Assembly: GCA_905205085.1 (NCBI GenBank) | Contig: CAJLCG010000045.1 | Coordinates: 1 to 16,511, forward strand | Length of the DNA: 16,511 nt | Origin: an uncultured Oscillospiraceae bacterium | Lineage (GTDB): Bacteria; Bacillota; Clostridia; Oscillospirales; Oscillospiraceae | Reading direction: 5' to 3' | In this document: positions 1 through 7,164 of the stretch, piece by piece | Position numbering within the stretch: position 1 is the stretch's first letter | Layout of the letters: each line of letters starts with the position of its first letter | Notes under the pieces: generated by a model | What the model was told of the DNA's origin: nothing | What the model saw: the letters and a program-made list of their open reading frames with translations, nothing else | Databases searched by the model: none | Translations under genes and position numbers: made by a program

Positions 1-580
1 TGGTATAGATACCCCCGCCCACCCGGGCGAACAGGGCCATGAAGGAGGCGCCCATGCCGTTCATCACCATGATGTTGCCCAGCGTTACCGGGTCGTCGAT
101 CCCCGCCCCCAGGCGCAGGATGACAAACCACAGGGAGATATCCAGCAGGCCCAGGCCCACCACGGTAAAGCCCATGACGCAGCCCGAGGAGAAGGCCACC
201 CGCAGTCCCCGGTTCAGGCTCTCACTGGCGGCCTGAGTGGTGCGAGCATTGGCGTTGGTGGCAATTTTCATACCCACCAGTCCTGCCAGCATGGACCAGA
301 TGCCGCCGGTCAAAAAGGCAAAGGGCGTGAAACGGGAGAGCATCTGTCCGCCGGTGCCAAAGGCCATGACCAGCAGCAGGACAAAGACCACAGCAAACAC
401 CTTGGCCACTGTGGCATACTGGTGCTTGAGGTAGGCATTGGCCCCCTCACGGATGGCCCCGGCTATTTTTTGCATGGCGGGGGTCCCTTCGGAATAGGAC
501 ATGACCCGTCCCTTTTGCACCAGAGCAAACAGGAGGGCAGCCAGTGCGCCCGCAAAGCCCAACCAGTACAGGTTCTCCAT
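1..580 (-). CDS. hppA: Membrane-bound ion-pumping pyrophosphatase, N-terminal part (cut by window edge)
   Basis: The product hydrolyses pyrophosphate and uses the energy to pump Na+ and/or H+ across the cytoplasmic membrane. The 193 visible residues begin ENLYWLGFAGALAALLF (first membrane helix). They continue with the family block EGANAYLKHQYATVAKVF, a helix, then GMKIATNANARTTQAA, then GCVMGFTVVGLGLL, and end in GMGASFMALFARVGGGIYT. That last block directly precedes the pyrophosphate/Mg-binding loop (KAADVGADL in relatives), which lies outside the window. The ATG at 578-580 has an AAAGGG ribosome binding site about 9 bases upstream. The gene has its own promoter (667-694). The residues that separate potassium-dependent from independent types lie outside the window, so ion type cannot be read here. 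The neighbouring trk potassium genes make a potassium-stimulated sodium pump plausible, but this is only inference. Confidence 0.95.
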   Translation of the reverse strand, partial: MENLYWLGFAGALAALLFALVQKGRVMSYSEGTPAMQKIAGAIREGANAYLKHQYATVAKVFAVVFVLLLVMAFGTGGQMLSRFTPFAFLTGGIWSMLAGLVGMKIATNANARTTQAASESLNRGLRVAFSSGCVMGFTVVGLGLLDISLWFVILRLGAGIDDPVTLGNIMVMNGMGASFMALFARVGGGIYT

Positions 581-605
581 GAAAACACGCCCTTTCTTTG
601 GATAT

Positions 606-659
606 AGAAGTCGATGTATCGTTAAAAGCAACAAAAACAATGGAAGATAAACGACTTCT
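606..659 (-). other. Inverted repeat in the hppA 5' leader
   Basis: AGAAGTCG (606-613) is exactly complementary to CGACTTCT (652-659), with 38 bases between. It lies between the predicted hppA promoter and its start codon, so it would be in the untranslated leader. There is no U-tract and I recognise no riboswitch class. It may simply be leader structure. Confidence 0.35.
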
Positions 660-666
660 TATCATC

Positions 667-694
667 ATTTTATCATATGGAAAAGAGAATGCAA
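667..694 (-). promoter_or_regulatory. Sigma-A promoter for hppA
   Basis: Reading the minus strand, a -35-like TTGCAT (plus 689-694) is followed after 16 bases by TAAAAT (plus 667-672). The -10 is preceded by TG-A, giving an extended -10 (TGATAAAAT). It lies about 87 bases upstream of the hppA ATG and about 90 bases past the end of trkH, so hppA is probably transcribed independently of trk. Confidence 0.6.
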
Positions 695-720
695 GGGTGT
701 ATCATGCAAACCAGGTGTCA

Positions 721-759
721 AACCCATAAAAAATGCCCGCAGTGAACCACTGCGGGCAT
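721..759 (-). terminator. Rho-independent terminator of the trk unit
   Basis: A 12-bp perfect stem (733-744 with 748-759, loop AAC) sits 14 bases past the trkH stop codon. On the minus strand the stem is followed by TTTTTTATGGG. Strong stem plus U-tract makes this a confident intrinsic terminator separating trkH from hppA. Confidence 0.9.
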
Positions 760-773
760 AAACAGGCGAAATG

Positions 774-2210
774 CTAATTGCGACGCCAGGTGTGGCGGCT
801 GAACAGGACCAGGATGGGGAAGATCTCCAAGCGGCCGATGATCATACACAGGGAGAGAACCACCTTGCTCAGCGGAGAGAAGGCGGCAAAGTTACCGGAG
901 GGGCCGATGGTGGCCAGACCGGGGCCTACGTTGCTCACGCAGGTAAGAGCGGCAGAGAAGGAGACGTCAAACGGCACGTCATCCAGCGAGACCACCAGGG
1001 AGGCGGTCAGGATGATCAGAATATAAAAGCCGATGAAAACCAGGACCGAGTGCAGAGTGCTCTCATCCACCGGCTTTCCGTCCAGACGCACCACCTCCAC
1101 CGAACGGGGATGGGCGATGCGGTGCAGCTCCCGGCGGATGGAGCGCAGCAGCATAACCACCCGGGAGCACTTGATGCCGCCGCCGGTAGAGCCGGCGCAG
1201 GCGCCGCAGAACATAAGAATCACCAGAATCATCTGGGAGAAGTGGGGCCAGAGCACAAAGTCCGCCGTGGCAAAGCCGGTGGTGGAAATGATGGACGCCA
1301 CCTGGAAGAAGGCGTAGCGCAGGCTGTCCCATACGTTCTCATAGATGGGCATGATATTTATGGTGATCAGCGCGGTGGAGCCCGCCACCAGCAGCAGGAA
1401 GAACCGGGCCTCGTCGCTCTTGAGCGCCTCCTTGAAGCGGCGCTGGAGCAGCAGGAAGTACAGGCCAAAGTTCAGGGAGAAGAGCAGCGCGAAGATGGCG
1501 ATGATAATTTCGGCGGTGGGATTTCCGTAGGCGCCCACGCTGAGATTGCGGTTGGAGAAGCCGCCGGTTCCGGCAGTGGAGAAGGAGTGGATCAGGGCGT
1601 CATACAGGGGCAGACCGCAGATTCTCAGCAAAACCACCTCGGCCAGGGTGAGGGCAAAGTACATCTGGTAGAGAATCTTGGAGGTCTGGGACTGCTTGGG
1701 CACCAGCTTGGAAAAGACCGGGCCGGGGGTCTCCGCCTGGGTGAGGTAGTGAGGACGCACACCCAGAGAGGGGACGATGGCGGTGACCAGCACCAGCACG
1801 CCCATGCCGCCCAGCCAGTGGGTAAAGGCGCGCCAGAAGAGGATGCCGTAGGGCAGGGCCTCGATGTTGGTGAGAATGGTGGCGCCGGTGGTGGTGAAGC
1901 CGGAGGAGGCCTCAAACACGCAGTCAATAAAGGAGTTGAAATAACCGGAAAAATAGAAGGGCAGGCCGCCTACTATGCCGGTGAGCAGCCACAGCAGACC
2001 CACCGATACAAAGCCCTCCCGTACGTGGAAGTGCCGCTGGGCGGGCAGAAAAGACAGGGGAAGGCTGACGCATAAAATCACCAGAATGCTCCACACGAAG
2101 GGCATGGGGCTCTCCCGGTAGATCAGGGCCACTGCCATAGGCAGCACCAGCACGGCTGCCTCCATGGACAAAATCCGGCCCAGAAGCTTTAAAACCAGCT
2201 TAATGTTCAT
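774..2210 (-). CDS. trkH: Potassium uptake protein, integral membrane subunit (TrkH/KtrB family)
   Basis: This is the channel-like subunit of the Trk/Ktr potassium transporter, gated by the cytosolic TrkA ring. At 478 residues it has the normal family length. The fourfold pore repeats are visible: filter segments around residues 104-111 (GFTTTGAT), 211-218 (STAGTGGF), 310-316 (STTGFAT) and 426-432 (SNVGPGL). The conserved GSTGGGIK loop is at about 340-347, and the family motif GRLEIFP follows the last filter near 459-465. The ATG at 2208-2210 overlaps the end of trkA by 11 bases. A GGAGG ribosome binding site sits 5 bases upstream within trkA codons, so translation is probably coupled and subunits made in ratio. 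The gene is followed by a strong terminator (721-759). Confidence 0.95.
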   Translation of the reverse strand: MNIKLVLKLLGRILSMEAAVLVLPMAVALIYRESPMPFVWSILVILCVSLPLSFLPAQRHFHVREGFVSVGLLWLLTGIVGGLPFYFSGYFNSFIDCVFEASSGFTTTGATILTNIEALPYGILFWRAFTHWLGGMGVLVLVTAIVPSLGVRPHYLTQAETPGPVFSKLVPKQSQTSKILYQMYFALTLAEVVLLRICGLPLYDALIHSFSTAGTGGFSNRNLSVGAYGNPTAEIIIAIFALLFSLNFGLYFLLLQRRFKEALKSDEARFFLLLVAGSTALITINIMPIYENVWDSLRYAFFQVASIISTTGFATADFVLWPHFSQMILVILMFCGACAGSTGGGIKCSRVVMLLRSIRRELHRIAHPRSVEVVRLDGKPVDESTLHSVLVFIGFYILIILTASLVVSLDDVPFDVSFSAALTCVSNVGPGLATIGPSGNFAAFSPLSKVVLSLCMIIGRLEIFPILVLFSRHTWRRN

Positions 2211-3603
2211 CGCTGCCTCCCGTCAGGAGAAAAGGTCCATCCTCCTCGGCATAGATGTCGTTAAGATCCAAAATGGGGTGGTCCCGGGAGATGATGATGA
2301 CCGAATCGCCCTCCTGGATGCAGGAGGAGCCCTCCGGGATGATGATCTCGCCGTCCCGCATGATGACGGCGATGAGGATGCCCTTGTGCAGGTGAAGATC
2401 CCGCAGAGGCACGTTGAGGTGGCGGGTGGAGGGGCCCACGGTAAACTCCATGGCCTCGGTGGTGCCGTCAGCAATGCGGTAGAGGGTATTCATCACGCTG
2501 CCCTGGGAGTTCTGCATGCCGCGTACCAGCTGAAGAATCTGGGCGGCAGTAATGAGCTTGGGGGAGATGACGCTGTCCAGACCCACAGCGCGGGCAATGC
2601 CGGTGTAGTTCTGGCGGTTACATTTGGTGACTACCTTGTGCAGGCCCTGCTGCATGGCATACAGGGAGATAATCAGGTTGTCCTCGTCACGGTCGGTGAG
2701 GGCCACAAAGGCGTCGGCAGCCGACATGCGCTCAGACTCCAGCAGCTCCTGATCGGTGCCGTCGCCGCAGATGACGGTGGTGCGGGGCATCATTTCGCTG
2801 ACCAGACGGCAGCGCTTTTCGCTCATCTCCACGATTTTGACCCGCATCTTCATCTTTTCCAGGATGGCGGTGAGGTACACAGAGATCTTGCCGCCGCCTA
2901 CGATGAATACCGTCTTTACCTTGGGGCTGTACCGGCCCAGCAGACGGAAGAACTGGTCCAGGCTGGTGGGGCGGCCAATGAGGTAGAGCTTGTCACCCAC
3001 GCAGGGGATAAAGGAGCCGTTGGGGATGGTCACCTCGCCATCCCGGTCCACAGCACACACCAGCAGGGAGAGCTGCTTGACCTGGGCAGACAGGGCATGG
3101 AGGGGCTGGTTGACCAAAAAGTCCCCGTCCTGAAGGCGGAAGCCCATCAGCTCCACCCGGCCCCGGCAGAAGGTCTCAATGTTGGCCGCCGAGGGGAAAC
3201 GCAGCAGGCGGGAAATTTCTACCGCGGTGGCGTTTTCCGGGTTAATGACCATGTCGATGCCCATGTTCTTTTTCAGCTCATGCAGGCCCAGGTTATACTC
3301 CGGGTTGCGGATACGGGCGATGGTATACTTGGCCCCCAAATGCTTGGCGGTGAGACAGCAGACCATATTCACCTCGTCGGAGTTGGTGGCGGCCACCACC
3401 AGATCCGCGTCCTCCGCGCCCGCCTCCCGCAGGGTGGCGGTGGATACGCCGTTGCCCTTTACGCTCATAATGTCCAGCGCGTCGGTGGCACGGCGCAGGG
3501 CACTGTCCAGGGTGTCCACGATGGTGATATCGTGCTTCTCGTTTAAAAGCTGCTCCGCCAGAGAAAAACCGACCTTTCCGGTGCCTATAATGATAATTTT
3601 CAC
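2200..3603 (-). CDS. trkA: Trk system potassium uptake regulatory subunit TrkA
   Basis: This cytosolic nucleotide-binding subunit gates TrkH. Its 467 residues form two tandem RCK halves. The first Rossmann fold begins MKIIIIGTGKVG (GxGxxG at 7-12), with an acidic residue (D30) at the end of the second strand that usually binds the ribose of NAD(H). It is followed by a TrkA_C domain (about 140-215). The second Rossmann fold begins at about 231 with FIVGGGKIS and carries E259 in the equivalent position. A second TrkA_C domain covers about 375-445. This tandem architecture is the TrkA form, not the single-unit KtrA form. The start is GTG (3601-3603); no upstream in-frame start fits, and the glycine-rich loop follows immediately. 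A GAGAGG-type ribosome binding site is about 12 bases upstream, a rather long spacing. It is in one unit with the upstream 215-residue gene and with trkH. Confidence 0.95.
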   Translation of the reverse strand: MKIIIIGTGKVGFSLAEQLLNEKHDITIVDTLDSALRRATDALDIMSVKGNGVSTATLREAGAEDADLVVAATNSDEVNMVCCLTAKHLGAKYTIARIRNPEYNLGLHELKKNMGIDMVINPENATAVEISRLLRFPSAANIETFCRGRVELMGFRLQDGDFLVNQPLHALSAQVKQLSLLVCAVDRDGEVTIPNGSFIPCVGDKLYLIGRPTSLDQFFRLLGRYSPKVKTVFIVGGGKISVYLTAILEKMKMRVKIVEMSEKRCRLVSEMMPRTTVICGDGTDQELLESERMSAADAFVALTDRDEDNLIISLYAMQQGLHKVVTKCNRQNYTGIARAVGLDSVISPKLITAAQILQLVRGMQNSQGSVMNTLYRIADGTTEAMEFTVGPSTRHLNVPLRDLHLHKGILIAVIMRDGEIIIPEGSSCIQEGDSVIIISRDHPILDLNDIYAEEDGPFLLTGGSDEH

Positions 3604-3668
3604 AGTATCGGCAAGCCTCTCTTTCTACATTGAACGCCGTCTTCGGCTGAATGATATCTCAGGTAGAA

Positions 3669-4316
3669 TCAAATGGTCCACTCACCGTGGACAACACCCA
3701 CCAAGTACCAGGAGCTCTTTTCCCCAGCAAACACCAGCTTCAGGGAGCACCAATCCAGCCCCTCATTGACAGGGTCCCGGCTGGGATAGCAGAAATCCAC
3801 AAAGTGGCAGTCCGGATAGGCCTCAGTCAGGTTTTCCAGGGCGTTTCCGCTGACTATGATTTGATCGACTCCTACCTGGGGGGCCTGGGTATAGTCCGCA
3901 TCAAAGACAAAGCGGGCAAAATACTCCGTCATCGTCATTTGAATAGGTTCTCCCCGGCCATCCTCATAGCCCCAGGTGTAGGTGTTGGTATCGGTGGACA
4001 GATCTTTGATCTGCTGAGAAGTAAAATGCTGGTCATGCTGGAGGTCTACGGTAGAATAGGGGGTAAAGGTCACCCCGCGAGTGGGATGTACGTAGGTGGA
4101 CAGAGTCTCATAGTCCTGGGCCTGAATGGCGTCGGTAACCGAAGCGGCGGTTCGCAGCAGGCCGGTGGTATTTAAAGCGGATTCCTCAGGAGTCTCTTCC
4201 TTCTGAATGGCGGCAGCAGGTGTGGAGGCGGCGGGGTGCCGCAGCGATACAGAGCACAGCAGTCCCAGGGCAAATCCGCATAGCAACAGGATCAGGGGAA
4301 TGGCGGCGCGCTTCAT
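3669..4316 (-). CDS. Exported or membrane-anchored protein of unknown function, first gene of the trk unit
   Basis: I do not recognise a named family with certainty. The 215-residue product starts MKRAAIPLILLLCGFALGLLC, a signal peptide or single membrane anchor. Cysteines at 13 and 21 lack a proper lipobox, as the residue before C21 is Leu. A low-complexity Ala/Thr/Glu linker (about 28-48) leads into a roughly 160-residue extracellular domain. The domain has SVTDAIQAQDYETLSTYVHP, an aspartate-rich middle and a closing WYLVGVVHGEWTI. The pattern of an early helix that counts 'events' and a beta-rich C-terminus recalls NTF2/SnoaL-like folds, but this is a guess. It is the first gene after the promoter at 4390-4418 and lies 65 bases upstream of trkA, with no terminator between. 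It is therefore probably co-transcribed with potassium uptake. An AAGGAG ribosome binding site sits 11 bases from the ATG. Confidence 0.75.
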   Translation of the reverse strand: MKRAAIPLILLLCGFALGLLCSVSLRHPAASTPAAAIQKEETPEESALNTTGLLRTAASVTDAIQAQDYETLSTYVHPTRGVTFTPYSTVDLQHDQHFTSQQIKDLSTDTNTYTWGYEDGRGEPIQMTMTEYFARFVFDADYTQAPQVGVDQIIVSGNALENLTEAYPDCHFVDFCYPSRDPVNEGLDWCSLKLVFAGEKSSWYLVGVVHGEWTI

Positions 4317-4389
4317 AAATCAAGCATCTCCTTTTCCAGGCGTTGGTGTGGGAAGGGGGTGCGGAGAATGTGATACGAAATCAGCATAC

Positions 4390-4418
4390 ATTATAGTAGT
4401 GATAAGGGGAAAAAGCAA
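4390..4418 (-). promoter_or_regulatory. Sigma-A promoter of the (unknown protein)-trkA-trkH unit
   Basis: On the minus strand TTGCTT (plus 4413-4418) and a perfect TATAAT (plus 4390-4395) are separated by exactly 17 bases. The start codon of the first gene is about 65 bases downstream of the expected start point. The remaining intergenic sequence up to the terminator at 4490 shows nothing else I can identify. Confidence 0.8.
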
Positions 4419-4489
4419 GAGAGGAAGCGCATTCTGCGAAAAAATAGCATGCCGAAAATCCACGGTTGACGGGATGGGGAAGAAAGACG

Positions 4490-4512
4490 AAAAAAAGACG
4501 CCCGAAGGCGTC
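4490..4512 (-). terminator. Rho-independent terminator of the two-component operon
   Basis: On the minus strand the stem GACGCC-TTCG-GGCGTC (plus 4497-4512) is followed by TTTTTTT. The tetraloop is the extra-stable UUCG type. The left arm overlaps the last bases before the stop codon of the GIY-YIG gene, whose end (4516) lies in the A-rich flank. The A-rich flank could give some termination in the other direction too. Confidence 0.92.
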
Positions 4513-4515
4513 TTT

Positions 4516-4782
4516 TTACGTGGAAAAGAGTGGAAGAGAAGCAGAGGCGATCAAAGCCAGCTTTTCCTTGCGGGAGAGCCGTTTCAAGGCGGCCTCCCGG
4601 CGCAGAGCCTGGCTGTGGTCCTCCGCCTGCTCCAGATAGACCAGGGTTACCGGACGGCGGGAGCGGGTGTACTTGGCGCCCTGTCCTGCATTATGCTGCT
4701 GAAGGCGGCGCTGGGGGTCGTTGGTGCAGCCGGCGTACAAGGTGTTATCCGCACAGCGCAGCAGGTAGACATACCACATCAT
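4516..4782 (-). CDS. GIY-YIG nuclease domain protein (UPF0213/YhbQ-like)
   Basis: This 88-residue protein is made of a single GIY-YIG domain, the size of YhbQ/UPF0213 proteins, whose cellular role is poorly defined (a DNA repair or processing role is suggested for the family). Visible motifs: WYVYLLRCADNTLYAGCTNDPQRR, in which the second half of the signature is YAG rather than the classical YIG. The conserved Arg of the NDPQRRLQQHN helix follows, with GAKYTRSRRPVTLVY and the late Glu in ALRREAALKRLSR. Two adjacent ATG codons (4780-4782 and 4777-4779) are possible starts. The histidine kinase stop codon (4779-4781) overlaps them as ATGA. GGAGG lies 4 bases from the first ATG and 7 from the second, which slightly favours the second. 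A longer frame upstream is open but lies inside the kinase gene and lacks family similarity. It is the last gene of the operon. Confidence 0.88.
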   Translation of the reverse strand: MMWYVYLLRCADNTLYAGCTNDPQRRLQQHNAGQGAKYTRSRRPVTLVYLEQAEDHSQALRREAALKRLSRKEKLALIASASLPLFST

Positions 4783-6233
4783 TCCGCCTCCTGTTCCGGC
4801 GGGGCCAGAGGCAGCAGAAAGGAGATACGGGTGCCCACATCCTGCCGGGAGACCACCTCGAACCACCCCCCGTGCCGCTCCACGATCCACCGGGCGATGG
4901 ACAGACCCAGACCGGTGCCGCCGGTCTTCCGGTCCCGGGACTGGTCGGCCCGGTAGAAGCGCTCGAATATGTGGGGGATGCTCTCGGGAGGGATGCCGCC
5001 CCCTTCGTCCTGAACGGTGAGGCGGGCATAGCCGTCCTGGGCGGAGAGGCGCAGGTAGATGCGGCTGCCGGAAGAGCTGTATTTGATAGCGTTGTCCATC
5101 AGCACCCGCATGACCTGCTTGATGAGCCCCTGGTCGGCCCGTACCGGCACCGGCTCCTCCCCCCAGCGGGGCAGAAATACCCGGTCGGGACAGATCATTT
5201 CCTCCTCCCGCAGCACCTCACCCGCCAGAGCGGACAGGTCAAAGAGGGTGGGCTTGACCGGCTGGGTGTCGTTGTCGCCCCGGGCCAGGAACAGAAGCTG
5301 CTCCACCAGGGCCTCCATGGATTTGGCCTCCGAGCGGATGGCGCTGATGGACTCCTGCAAAGCCTCCGGGTCGTCCTTGCCCCACCGGTCCAGCAGGGCG
5401 GCGTAGCCCTGGATGACGGCGATGGGGGTGCGCAGCTCATGGCTGGCGTCGGAGACGAAGCGGGCCTGGGCGCTGTACGCACGGTTGATGCGCTCCAGCA
5501 TGGCGTTGATGGACTGGGCCAGGGAGCGCAGCTCCTTCTGGCTGGCGGGCAGGTCGATGCGGCTGTCCAGGTGCTGGACGTTTATCTTTTCCAGCTCCCC
5601 GGCCAGGGTCTCCAGCTCCTGGCGGGACATGTGGGTCATGGAGCTGAGGCGGGAGGCGGTGGCAGCCAGCTCCTGAAGGGGGCGCAGCACCTTGTGGATG
5701 GAGCGGTTGTTGCCAAAGAGGCTGGTGAGCAGGAAGATGCCCTGGAACACCAGCACCACCACCCCTGCCCAGTACAACGTCTGGAAGATGCCGGACAGAT
5801 TGACTGTGATGGCATAGGGGGTGGTCTCATTGGGCATCTGGATCTGATAATAGTGGCTTAAGTCCCACAGCCGCAGGCCGTCAGCGGTCTCTTCCCGCAT
5901 GGGGAGCCAGGAGAAGACGGGCATCGGGTAGCCTGTAGGCTCCCCGTCCAGCAGAGTAATGGTGTAGTCGCTGGCCTCCATCCAGGCCAGGGCGTCCTGG
6001 GTGGGGACGCCCCGCTCCTCCACCAAGGCGGCCACGTCGGCACAGCGATTTTCTCCGTAGAGGATGAGTCCGCACAGGGCCATCCCTACCAGCAGCAGGT
6101 CCAGCACCACAAAGATGCACAGCTGCCGGAAGAAGAACCCCAGATTCAGCCGAAAGGCCAGAGAGGTGTCACGGGCGGTGGAAATGGGGGCCGTGGGGGG
6201 CGGAGACTGAAAGCGCTGCCGTTTTTTTGCCAT
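4779..6233 (-). CDS. Sensor histidine kinase (HAMP-HisKA-HATPase_c)
   Basis: This is a membrane sensor kinase of 484 residues, expected to phosphorylate the regulator encoded at 7165-7839. An N-terminal cytosolic stretch precedes helix 1 (about 36-60). An extracytoplasmic sensor of about 90 residues (60-150) and helix 2 (about 152-174) follow, then a HAMP-like linker (about 175-250). The HisKA H-box is SDASHELRTPIAVIQGY with phospho-acceptor H265. The ATPase domain shows the N-box DNAIKYS (380-386), G1 DEGGGIP (409-415), F-box FERFYRAD (423-430) and G2 GGTGLGLSIA (438-447), so all catalytic boxes are intact. AAGGAGG stands 6 bases before the ATG. It is unusual in being separated from its regulator by two small genes. 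The end overlaps the GIY-YIG start by 4 bases. Confidence 0.93.
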   Translation of the reverse strand: MAKKRQRFQSPPPTAPISTARDTSLAFRLNLGFFFRQLCIFVVLDLLLVGMALCGLILYGENRCADVAALVEERGVPTQDALAWMEASDYTITLLDGEPTGYPMPVFSWLPMREETADGLRLWDLSHYYQIQMPNETTPYAITVNLSGIFQTLYWAGVVVLVFQGIFLLTSLFGNNRSIHKVLRPLQELAATASRLSSMTHMSRQELETLAGELEKINVQHLDSRIDLPASQKELRSLAQSINAMLERINRAYSAQARFVSDASHELRTPIAVIQGYAALLDRWGKDDPEALQESISAIRSEAKSMEALVEQLLFLARGDNDTQPVKPTLFDLSALAGEVLREEEMICPDRVFLPRWGEEPVPVRADQGLIKQVMRVLMDNAIKYSSSGSRIYLRLSAQDGYARLTVQDEGGGIPPESIPHIFERFYRADQSRDRKTGGTGLGLSIARWIVERHGGWFEVVSRQDVGTRISFLLPLAPPEQEAE

Positions 6234-6260
6234 GGCGGCCCTCCTTTCTCATCGGGTTGC

Positions 6261-6767
6261 TCAGGCCCGGGTTTTGAGCCAGGCCCGAATGGGTTCCAGA
6301 TTCTCAAAGGCCACAAAGCTGCCTCCGTGGAGAAGCATGTCCAGCATGGCCTGCTCCTGGGGGGTACGGGCAGAGCCCTTGGCCTCCAGGGCCTTGCGAG
6401 TGGAGCGGGTGACCATGTTCACCATCCGCCGCTTAAGCCACCCCACCTTTTTGGGGGCCCAGCCGCCCTGGAGATAGAACAGGGGAGCGTCCCCTACGTA
6501 GTTGGACCGGCGCAGAGAGGCCATGGTGCCCTCGCCTGGCTGGGACATGCCCACGCCGCAGACAGCCTGGATCTTCCAGCGCTTCATAGACCGGTCCAGT
6601 CCGCCGATGTGCCCGGCGGTCAGGGGGCCCATATAGAATACCTGGGCGTCGGACAGGAGCTGGCGCTCCGCTTCCTCCAGGGTGTAGGTCTTCATTTTTT
6701 CCGCTTTCCCCAGCATCTGGGCATACTCCTTGGTAAACCCGGTGTGGGACTGATAGACGATTACCAT
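6261..6767 (-). CDS. Flavodoxin-like domain protein
   Basis: This is a 168-residue protein of the flavodoxin/protoporphyrinogen-oxidase-like (Flavodoxin_5) type. The N-terminus MVIVYQSHTGFTKEYAQML is the FMN phosphate-binding loop (SHTGFTKEYA, 7-16). VFYMGPLTAGHIGG (43-56) matches the second FMN-contacting region, where flavodoxins have a beta strand followed by a glycine-rich turn. The C-terminal half is basic, with a run KKVGWLKRRMVNMVTRSTRK that may bind a partner or membrane surface. It should be cytosolic, with a role in electron transfer or redox signalling. It starts 23 bases after the lipoprotein gene and ends 27 bases before the kinase gene, with AGGAG 9 bases before the ATG. Its place within a two-component operon suggests that it is part of the sensing or output circuit. 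Confidence 0.8.
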   Translation of the reverse strand: MVIVYQSHTGFTKEYAQMLGKAEKMKTYTLEEAERQLLSDAQVFYMGPLTAGHIGGLDRSMKRWKIQAVCGVGMSQPGEGTMASLRRSNYVGDAPLFYLQGGWAPKKVGWLKRRMVNMVTRSTRKALEAKGSARTPQEQAMLDMLLHGGSFVAFENLEPIRAWLKTRA

Positions 6768-6790
6768 ATGTTTACGCTCCTTTTGCTTCC

Positions 6791-7162
6791 CTATTTTTCC
6801 GGCTCCACTCGTACGACACTCAAACTTCCCTTGGCCTGTTCTCCGGTCACCGTCACCTGGTAGTTTCCGCTTTTGGGAATCACAAGTTCAAAGGTGCGGC
6901 TCTGGGCGTCGAGGTCCTCGTACAGCGGGTCCTCTCCCTCCATTGCGATGGAGAGAGACAAAGTCCCTTGTTCATCGACAATCGTCACCGCCAGCCGGTC
7001 ACCCTGTTCCAGTTTTAGGGTCTGGCTGTCGGTGGTATTAAAAACGGTGTATTCCATCACCAGCTGGCTGTCATTTCCGGTTCGGCTGCCGTTAAAGGTG
7101 GCGCTTGCGCAGCCGGCCAGAAGTAAGGCAGACAAAATGACAGATGCAAAAGCATATCGCAT
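6791..7162 (-). CDS. Small surface lipoprotein, beta-rich, function unknown
   Basis: This 123-residue protein has a clear lipoprotein signal: MRYAFASVILSALLLAGC, with lipobox LAGC and lipidated Cys at position 18. The mature part of about 105 residues alternates hydrophobic and polar residues in short strands (LVMEYTVFNT, RLAVTIVDE, LSLSIAM, TFELVIPKSGNYQVTVTG, GSLSVVRVE), as expected of a small beta-sandwich. I recognise no named family. The ATG is only 2 bases after the response-regulator stop codon, and its GGAGG lies inside that gene's last codons, so translation is probably coupled. Being between regulator and kinase, it could be an accessory sensor of the kinase, but this is inference. 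Confidence 0.82.
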   Translation of the reverse strand: MRYAFASVILSALLLAGCASATFNGSRTGNDSQLVMEYTVFNTTDSQTLKLEQGDRLAVTIVDEQGTLSLSIAMEGEDPLYEDLDAQSRTFELVIPKSGNYQVTVTGEQAKGSLSVVRVEPEK

Positions 7163-7164
7163 GA

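Noticed and set aside
771..2075. Long open frame (434 residues) on the plus strand opposite trkH
   Set aside because: It is antisense to a clear family gene, is made mostly of Gly, His, Gln and Asp from GC-rich codons, and has no ribosome binding site or family resemblance.
2164..3546. Long open frame (460 residues) on the plus strand opposite trkA
   Set aside because: Same pattern: the shadow of a GC-rich gene, rich in Gly, His, Val and Asp, with no motif.
3636..3647. Small hairpin GCCG-TCTT-CGGC between the exported protein gene and trkA
   Set aside because: Only four base pairs and no U-tract; not a terminator.
4530..5861. Long open frame (443 residues) on the plus strand opposite the histidine kinase
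   Set aside because: Runs across the GIY-YIG gene and kinase in antisense, low-complexity composition, no translation signal.
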